This document shows positions 59,161 through 64,000 of a DNA stretch of 64,000 nucleotides, one piece after another; the first letter of the stretch is position 1, and the number at the start of each line of letters is the position of its first letter. The stretch comes from SZUA-35 sp964351995. GTDB lineage: Bacteria > Actinomycetota > Acidimicrobiia > Acidimicrobiales > SZUA-35. The DNA lies in assembly GCA_964351995.1 (NCBI GenBank), contig CAYGQE010000025.1:13085-77084 (forward strand), in the 5' to 3' direction. The notes under the pieces are model-generated. The model ran no database searches. It was given only the letters and a program-made list of their open reading frames with translations, and was not told the origin of the DNA. Both the position numbers and the translations under genes were made by a program.

Positions 59161-60831
59161 TCACACGAACTTCTGCATGTTCTTGCGTTTCTGGATGCGA
59201 CCGACCCAACCCTGACCGTGCTTGGCTCGGCGGTCGAGCTGGTCGATCGTGGCCTCCGCCACCTTCGACACCCCGGACAAGCGGTTCAGCTCGAAGTTGA
59301 CGGCGGCGTGGGTCTTGCCCGTCATCCCGACCAACTCCAGCACCAGATCCGCATTGAGATCACGCAGCCGATCGCGTTCCTTGCGGCCGCGGCGAGTGAG
59401 CGCCATCGGCCCGGCAGGAGGAAGGCTCTCCAGATCGATCAGCAACTGCTGATCGGCCTCGGTGAGAGCTTCTTCGTTGGTCTCGGCCTCGGGGTCGAAG
59501 TCGGGATCGTCGTCGTCATCAAAGATGTCAAGATCGTCACCCGAACCATCGACGGTTGCCGACAGAACGGCGAAGAGCGACATCTGCTCGCCGTCATCGA
59601 CCAGCGCATCGAGGCCTTCGTTCTCTTGCTCTTCGTACTCGTCGGTCTCGGCATCGCTCTTCTTCACCAGCACATGACGCCGGGTTTCTGAGATCGCCGC
59701 CCCGTAGTGGCGGAGCCGGGCGTCATCGGGCATGAACATGTAGGCCCGCTGTCGACCGCGGCCGGCTGACCAACGAACGATGCGACCCACCGCCTGCCGG
59801 AAGAACAACTCGGTCGTTGTCGTCGTGGCGTACACGCCGACCCGCAAGCGAGGAATGTCGACACCTTCAGACACCATCCGCACCGCCACGATCCACGGGG
59901 CGTTTCCGGACGCAAAGCGGGTGATCTTCGCCGACGCCTCGGAGTCTTCACTGACGGCAACCGTGGCGTTGATCCGGTGCCTCGAGCGCAAATAGTCAGC
60001 AATCCCCCAGGCGTGGGCCTGATCCATGGCAATCACCAAACCCCCTGCCTCGGGGTGCTTTTCACGGATCTTGATCAGCTCGGCATTCGCGTTGCCGAGC
60101 ACGGTCGGAAGCCACTCGCCCTCGAGACTCAGGGCGGCACGAAGGCGCTGATTGGCCTGGGTCCGGGCGAGCGGATCGTCGAACGAAGCAGCAAGGTGCG
60201 CTCCGTCGGGGGCCATCCACTCCATGTTTCCACCGAACCGGGGGAAGAACACCGGGCGGACAACTCGCCCGTCCTGGAGCGCATCGCCGTAGCCATATTC
60301 GATGTCGGGAACGACCTCGTTGTTCTTGTAGTGAACGAATGGGATCGACCGGGTGTCACTGCGAAACGGGGTGCCCGACAGCGCAAGACGCTTCGCCGCC
60401 CCGGCAAACGCCGTCGACACACCATCTCCCCACGAACGCTCCTCACCGGCATGGTGGATCTCGTCGAGAATCACGAAGCCGCCGTCGGCCATGGCCGGGA
60501 ACGCATCGGGCGACGAGCCCACCTGTTGATAGGTCGTCACGATGCCGTGGACGTCGGAACGAATACCGTCGGCGGGCGACCAATCAGTGTCGAGCATCAG
60601 CCCAAAACGTTCGGCTGCATCGGCCCACTGTTCTTTGAGGTGCCGCGTGGGTGCCACGATGATCAGCCGACCAGAAAGACTGGGCAGCGTGAGCCTGGCG
60701 GCAGTGAGAGCGAACGTGGTCTTTCCCGCTCCCGGGGTGGCGACAGCAAGAAAATCTGGCGATTCCTGGACTTCGTAGATGTCGAGCGCCCGGCGTTGCC
60801 AGGGTCGAAGTCGAAGGGTGGAGCCAGCCAT
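59161..60831 (-). CDS. SF2 DEAD/DEAH-box-type helicase
   Basis: 556 residues. Motif I is ATPGAGKTTFA (around 30-40), motif Ia VAPTRHLKEQW, motif II LDEIHH (DEIH), motif III LSGTPFRSD, motif VI RQAVGRIVRW. It resembles the DNA-repair/phage-like UvsW/RAD25 helicase group. After the helicase core there is an acidic low-complexity stretch (DDLDIFDDDDDPDFDPEAE) and a basic tail (RIQKRKNMQKF). I start at the ATG at 60831, just before the first helicase strand. Its DNA or RNA role is unknown. Confidence 0.9.
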   Translation of the reverse strand: MAGSTLRLRPWQRRALDIYEVQESPDFLAVATPGAGKTTFALTAARLTLPSLSGRLIIVAPTRHLKEQWADAAERFGLMLDTDWSPADGIRSDVHGIVTTYQQVGSSPDAFPAMADGGFVILDEIHHAGEERSWGDGVSTAFAGAAKRLALSGTPFRSDTRSIPFVHYKNNEVVPDIEYGYGDALQDGRVVRPVFFPRFGGNMEWMAPDGAHLAASFDDPLARTQANQRLRAALSLEGEWLPTVLGNANAELIKIREKHPEAGGLVIAMDQAHAWGIADYLRSRHRINATVAVSEDSEASAKITRFASGNAPWIVAVRMVSEGVDIPRLRVGVYATTTTTELFFRQAVGRIVRWSAGRGRQRAYMFMPDDARLRHYGAAISETRRHVLVKKSDAETDEYEEQENEGLDALVDDGEQMSLFAVLSATVDGSGDDLDIFDDDDDPDFDPEAETNEEALTEADQQLLIDLESLPPAGPMALTRRGRKERDRLRDLNADLVLELVGMTGKTHAAVNFELNRLSGVSKVAEATIDQLDRRAKHGQGWVGRIQKRKNMQKFV

Positions 60832-60892
60832 GGAACCGACCAGTGTGCCGCCTTGACACCCGGTTGACGCCAGCTCGTGACACACTCCCACG

Positions 60893-61807
60893 GTGGATCT
60901 GGTCACGGCCCGAGGTGTAGTGAAGCGATACGGCTCCTACACCGCTCTCAACGGAGTCGACCTCGACATCGCCCACGGCATCACGGGGCTTCTCGGAGCC
61001 AATGGGGCAGGGAAAACCACGATCTTGGGCATGCTCATCGGCCTCCATCGAGCCGACGCTGGCTCGATCTCGGTGCTCGGCCACGATCCGTGGTCAGCTG
61101 GTCCGAAGGTGCGCGAACGCCTCGGCTATGCGCCCGAGCATCATCAGCTCCCGCCCGACGTGCGAGCCGCCGATTTCGTTCGTCACGTGGCCGAGCTCCA
61201 CGGGCTCCCGAAGGCCGAAGCGACCACTCGCTCGAGCGATGCGCTCTGGCTCGTCGGCCTGGGAGAAGAACGATTCCGTCCCATGGGAACGATGAGCACC
61301 GGCCAACGCCAGCGCGTGAAGCTGGCCCAGGCGATCTCGCACGACCCCGACCTGATCATGCTCGACGAGCCCACCGACGGGCTCGACCCGGTCCAACGCG
61401 ACACCATGCTCGAGCTGATCAAGAGCGTGGCCAGTGAGTTCTCGATCGACGTGATCCTGTCGTCGCATCTGCTCGACGAGGTCGAGGCGGTCTGCGACAA
61501 CGTCACGATCATCGGTGAGGGCGTCACGATTGCGTCCGGCACGCTCGATCAGCTCCGCGATCCCGACTCGATCGGTGTCGTGGTCGAGATCGATGCCCCT
61601 GATCACCAAACGGCCGAGATCGGCACTGCCCTGCGTGGGCTCGGGTTCGTGGTCGAGATCGATCGCAGCCGCCTGGTGATCCAGGGAGACGATGAGCGAG
61701 TGTTCGACGCAGCGCGAGATGCGTGTGTTCAAGCGGGCGTCGGCATCGTTCGGCTCCAGCGCCGACGCTTGTCGTTGGAAGACGTGTTCCTGGAGCGACT
61801 GGGATGA
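60893..61807 (+). CDS. ABC transporter ATPase (ABC-2 type)
   Basis: 304 residues. Walker A GANGAGKTT is at about 37-45, signature MSTGQRQRVKLAQAI, Walker B LIMLDEPTDGLDP and H-loop SSHLLDEVEAV, then a C-terminal regulatory region as in CcmA/NatA-type exporter ATPases. GTG start; its start region is divergent from the helicase gene. It probably works with the permease at 61901. Confidence 0.94.
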   Translation: MDLVTARGVVKRYGSYTALNGVDLDIAHGITGLLGANGAGKTTILGMLIGLHRADAGSISVLGHDPWSAGPKVRERLGYAPEHHQLPPDVRAADFVRHVAELHGLPKAEATTRSSDALWLVGLGEERFRPMGTMSTGQRQRVKLAQAISHDPDLIMLDEPTDGLDPVQRDTMLELIKSVASEFSIDVILSSHLLDEVEAVCDNVTIIGEGVTIASGTLDQLRDPDSIGVVVEIDAPDHQTAEIGTALRGLGFVVEIDRSRLVIQGDDERVFDAARDACVQAGVGIVRLQRRRLSLEDVFLERLG

Positions 61808-61840
61808 TCCGATGAGCCGAAGCGACGTGAGCATTCGTTT

Positions 61841-61882
61841 CTGGCAGCCAAAAGCGTCATCAGCGACGCTTTTGGCTGCCAG
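61841..61882. repeat. 42-bp hairpin between ABC ATPase and permease genes
   Basis: Perfect 18-base arms (CTGGCAGCCAAAAGCGTC and its complement) with a six-base loop, located 33 bases after the ATPase stop and 18 before the permease start. There is no U-tract. It may be an RNA processing or stabilising element, or an inserted repeat. Confidence 0.85.
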
Positions 61883-61900
61883 AACGGCTGGGGCGAACGC

Positions 61901-62791
61901 ATGACAGATGTCCCTCAGGGCACACCGGCCCAGATCTACGACCGGGGTTATCGCAAGTACGACGGCGAACGAACCGGCGTCAAGGGCGCAATGCGCTCAC
62001 TCATTTCGCACAGCGCAGCGCATGCGCTCGGGCTTCGGCGAACGGCGCGCTTCAAGGTCATTCCCGTTCTCATCATCGTCTCGGCCTACCTTCCCGCCGC
62101 CGTCTTCGTCGGCGTTGCCGCCCTGATCCCTGGCGACGAACTCGAAGAAGCCTTCTTGCCGACCTACGCCGGCTACTACGGGTTCGTCATCGCCGCCATC
62201 TATCTGTTCGCTGGCTTCATCACCCCGGAGCTGCTGGCCCCTGACCGGCGCAGCGGCATGCTCGGCGTCTACCTCGCGTCGCCGCTGAACCGAGCCACGT
62301 ATCTGCTCGGCAAGGCCATCGCCGTTCTGTTGCTGCTCTTGATCGTCACGTTCGGCCCACCGATGCTCATGCTGATCGCCTTCTCGCTCGAGAACAGCGG
62401 CCCCGATGGCTTCGTCGAGTGGATCAAGGTGTTCGGGCAGATCCTCGCCGGGTCGGCCGCCATGGGCGTGATCTTCGCTTCGATCGGCCTGGCCATTTCC
62501 GCTTCGACCGACCGGGTCGTGGTCGCAACCGCCACCATCCTTGCTGCGCTTCCAGCGTCGGCGATCGCTACCGATGTGTTGGTCGATGTTGCCGACCTCA
62601 CGCCGTACCTCCGCCTGGCCAACTTGCCGAACCTGCCACGCGAGATCATCTTCCGTATCCACGGAGAGCGGGGCCTGTGGGGAGCGACCGACAACCCCAC
62701 GTGGACCGTCTATCTCGCCGGTGTGGCTTGGTGTGCAGCATCGCTCGCCTTCGTGTGGTTCCGCTATCGACGACTGCTGGTACGGCGATGA
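61901..62791 (+). CDS. ABC-2 type transporter permease
   Basis: 296 residues. A hydrophilic start (QIYDRGYRKYDGERTGVKGAMRSL) is followed by about six transmembrane helices: VIPVLIIVSAYLPAAVFVGVA, YYGFVIAAIYLFAGFI, then the cytoplasmic loop APDRRSGMLGVYLASPLNRATYLLGKA typical of ABC-2 permeases, and four more. It pairs with the ATPase at 60893 or 62788. The next ATPase gene overlaps its stop by four bases. Confidence 0.9.
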   Translation: MTDVPQGTPAQIYDRGYRKYDGERTGVKGAMRSLISHSAAHALGLRRTARFKVIPVLIIVSAYLPAAVFVGVAALIPGDELEEAFLPTYAGYYGFVIAAIYLFAGFITPELLAPDRRSGMLGVYLASPLNRATYLLGKAIAVLLLLLIVTFGPPMLMLIAFSLENSGPDGFVEWIKVFGQILAGSAAMGVIFASIGLAISASTDRVVVATATILAALPASAIATDVLVDVADLTPYLRLANLPNLPREIIFRIHGERGLWGATDNPTWTVYLAGVAWCAASLAFVWFRYRRLLVRR

Positions 62792-63810
62792 CCAACACTC
62801 CCCCACCGCCGCCAACCCAACCACCAACGGCGGAGACCGCAACGGCCCCGCCGCTCAACACCGGGCCAGCCCCGACCTGGCCCCCAACCGATGCCACCAT
62901 CGTCGCCTACGACGTGTCGAAATCGTTCGGCGGTCTAGTGGCGGTCAGCAACGTGACCCTTGCGTTTCGCCCCGGCGTGACCGCGCTGCTCGGCCCCAAC
63001 GGCGCTGGCAAGTCGACTCTGCTGCGGATGATGTCGGGCCAGGCCTCGACCAGCACCGGCACGGTCTGGGTTGCTGGAGGCGACCCCCGAACGGATGCGG
63101 CCGCCCGAGGCAGAATCGGCCTCGTTCCTCAGCAAGACGGTGTCTTCGAACGGGAGAACTTGCTGGCCGTGGTGCGTCTCGGTGCCATTCTGTCCGACGT
63201 TCCAGACCCCGACGGAGCAGCACGGCGGGCTCTCGCCACCGTCGAGCTCGACCCCGATCTCGATCGACCCGTTGGCGCGTTCTCCAAAGGCATGCGGCAG
63301 CGAGTGAAGATTGCGGCCGCGCTGGTGCACGACCCACTGGTGCTCATGCTCGACGAGCCGCTCAATGGGCTCGACCCCAAACAGCGCCGCCAGATGATCC
63401 AGCTGTTCCAACAGCTCGGCCAACAGGGCAAGACCGTCATCGTGTCCAGCCACGTCCTTGAAGAAGTCGAACGCTTCGGCTCCAACGTCGTCGTGATCGC
63501 CAAGGGCCGGGTCGCGGCCGAAGGCAACTTCCACAGCATTCGAGCCCTCATGGAGGATCAACCGCTTCGGGTCAGGGTCACATGCTCGGACGCCAAGCTC
63601 GTCTCCTCGGTGATGGTCAAGAACGGTGCGGTGGTCGGTTGCCGACTCGCTGATGGCAATCAAGTCGAGTTCGTCACTGATGACATCCGTCGCTTCCGGC
63701 TCGACATCGCCTCGGTGTGTGCGCAACACCAGGTCCGACTGGAAGAGGTGTTCCCACTCGACGATGACCTCGAGAGCGTGTTCCGATACATCGTCGGAGG
63801 CTCCGCATGA
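62788..63810 (+). CDS. second ABC transporter ATPase (ABC-2 type)
   Basis: 340 residues. A Pro/Thr-rich N-terminal 35 residues precede the ATPase: Walker A GPNGAGKST at about 70-78, Q-loop GLVPQQDGVFE, signature FSKGMRQRVKIAAAL, Walker B VLMLDEPLNGLDP, H-loop SSHVLEEVERF. The start is fixed by the ATGA overlap with the permease before it, and another ATGA links to the permease after it. Export substrate unknown. Confidence 0.94.
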   Translation: MTNTPPPPPTQPPTAETATAPPLNTGPAPTWPPTDATIVAYDVSKSFGGLVAVSNVTLAFRPGVTALLGPNGAGKSTLLRMMSGQASTSTGTVWVAGGDPRTDAAARGRIGLVPQQDGVFERENLLAVVRLGAILSDVPDPDGAARRALATVELDPDLDRPVGAFSKGMRQRVKIAAALVHDPLVLMLDEPLNGLDPKQRRQMIQLFQQLGQQGKTVIVSSHVLEEVERFGSNVVVIAKGRVAAEGNFHSIRALMEDQPLRVRVTCSDAKLVSSVMVKNGAVVGCRLADGNQVEFVTDDIRRFRLDIASVCAQHQVRLEEVFPLDDDLESVFRYIVGGSA

Positions 63811-64000
63811 CTGCTGTCCTCGCTACGTACCGCATGTTGCTCCGCCAGCAGATCACGACAGGCCGGCTTGCACTCGCCGGTGGATTCGCGGCTCTCGCCA
63901 TCGCCGTGGCCGTCGCCATCGGCCGCGACGACAGCTTCACTCGTCTCGATGACAGCGTCGGCTTCATCTCGATCTTCGGCCTCGGGTTGATGGTACCGAT
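63807..64000 (+). CDS. second ABC-2 permease (cut by window edge)
   Basis: The first 64 codons are present and the frame is open at the window end. The start is hydrophilic (TAVLATYRMLLRQQITTGR), followed by a hydrophobic helix (LALAGGFAALAIAVAVAIG), then a second hydrophobic run near the end. The ATGA overlap with the upstream ATPase gives the start. It completes an alternating ATPase-permease-ATPase-permease operon. Confidence 0.8.
   Translation, partial: MTAVLATYRMLLRQQITTGRLALAGGFAALAIAVAVAIGRDDSFTRLDDSVGFISIFGLGLMVP

Noticed and set aside
1..64000. tRNA, rRNA or known riboswitch genes
   Set aside because: I scanned the intergenic gaps for cloverleaf ends and conserved riboswitch cores and saw none. 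A covariance-model search would be needed to exclude them formally.

Overview
The window reads as chromosome of a high-GC Gram-positive bacterium. Two genes point to mycothiol chemistry: a close relative of S-(hydroxymethyl)mycothiol dehydrogenase and its usual metallo-hydrolase partner. This places it in the Actinomycetota. The mix of lineage-typical lipoproteins, ATGA/GTGA-coupled operons and large signalling proteins suggests the class Acidimicrobiia, but that is inference and no rRNA or other phylogenetic marker is present. Genes are dense, no tRNA or rRNA genes were seen, and no gene-free stretch exceeds 300 bases.

Region by region. 1-2.1 kb: a hybrid sensor kinase (cut by the left edge) with two small STAS proteins. 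2.2-7.5 kb: glycerol-3-phosphate dehydrogenase; an AbiEi/DUF559-type nuclease-like gene enclosed by 52-bp inverted copies of a palindrome; then ilvB-ilvN behind a leader-peptide attenuator. 7.5-15.4 kb: lipoproteins, small enzymes, MobB, a nitrate-sensor-like chemoreceptor and a RIO-type kinase. 15.5-27.3 kb: a large SARP-type ATPase regulator, mscR, a cupin, a cyclic-nucleotide-binding protein, a diguanylate cyclase, a PEP-utilising swivel-domain protein, a GH3 glycosidase and a metallo-hydrolase. 27.8-32.6 kb: a complete general amino-acid ABC transporter operon (aapJQMP type). 32.7-38.3 kb: AzlC/AzlD, an ECF sigma factor with a membrane partner, metY, and a Popeye-like membrane cyclic-nucleotide-binding protein. 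38.3-46.2 kb: an acetyltransferase, 3-hydroxyacyl-CoA dehydrogenase, an iodotyrosine-deiodinase-like nitroreductase, a DUF885 peptidase and a very short P450 homologue. 46.2-52.1 kb: a MacAB-like efflux operon divergent from its likely two-component system. 52.2-60.8 kb: M1 peptidase, a NadD-like protein, Lon, a YihY/BrkB protein, dienelactone hydrolase and an SF2 helicase. 60.9-64 kb: two ABC ATPase/permease pairs, the last permease cut by the right edge.

The most notable non-coding structures are: the nuclease gene flanked by palindromic inverted repeats (3887-4922); a 59-bp operator-like dyad made of six helically phased pentamers between the efflux operon and its response regulator (49904-49962); a branched-chain-rich leader peptide and terminator before ilvB (7331-7433); tandem hairpins between aapJ and aapQ; an 86-bp REP-like palindrome at 59071-59156; and a 42-bp hairpin inside the last ABC operon.
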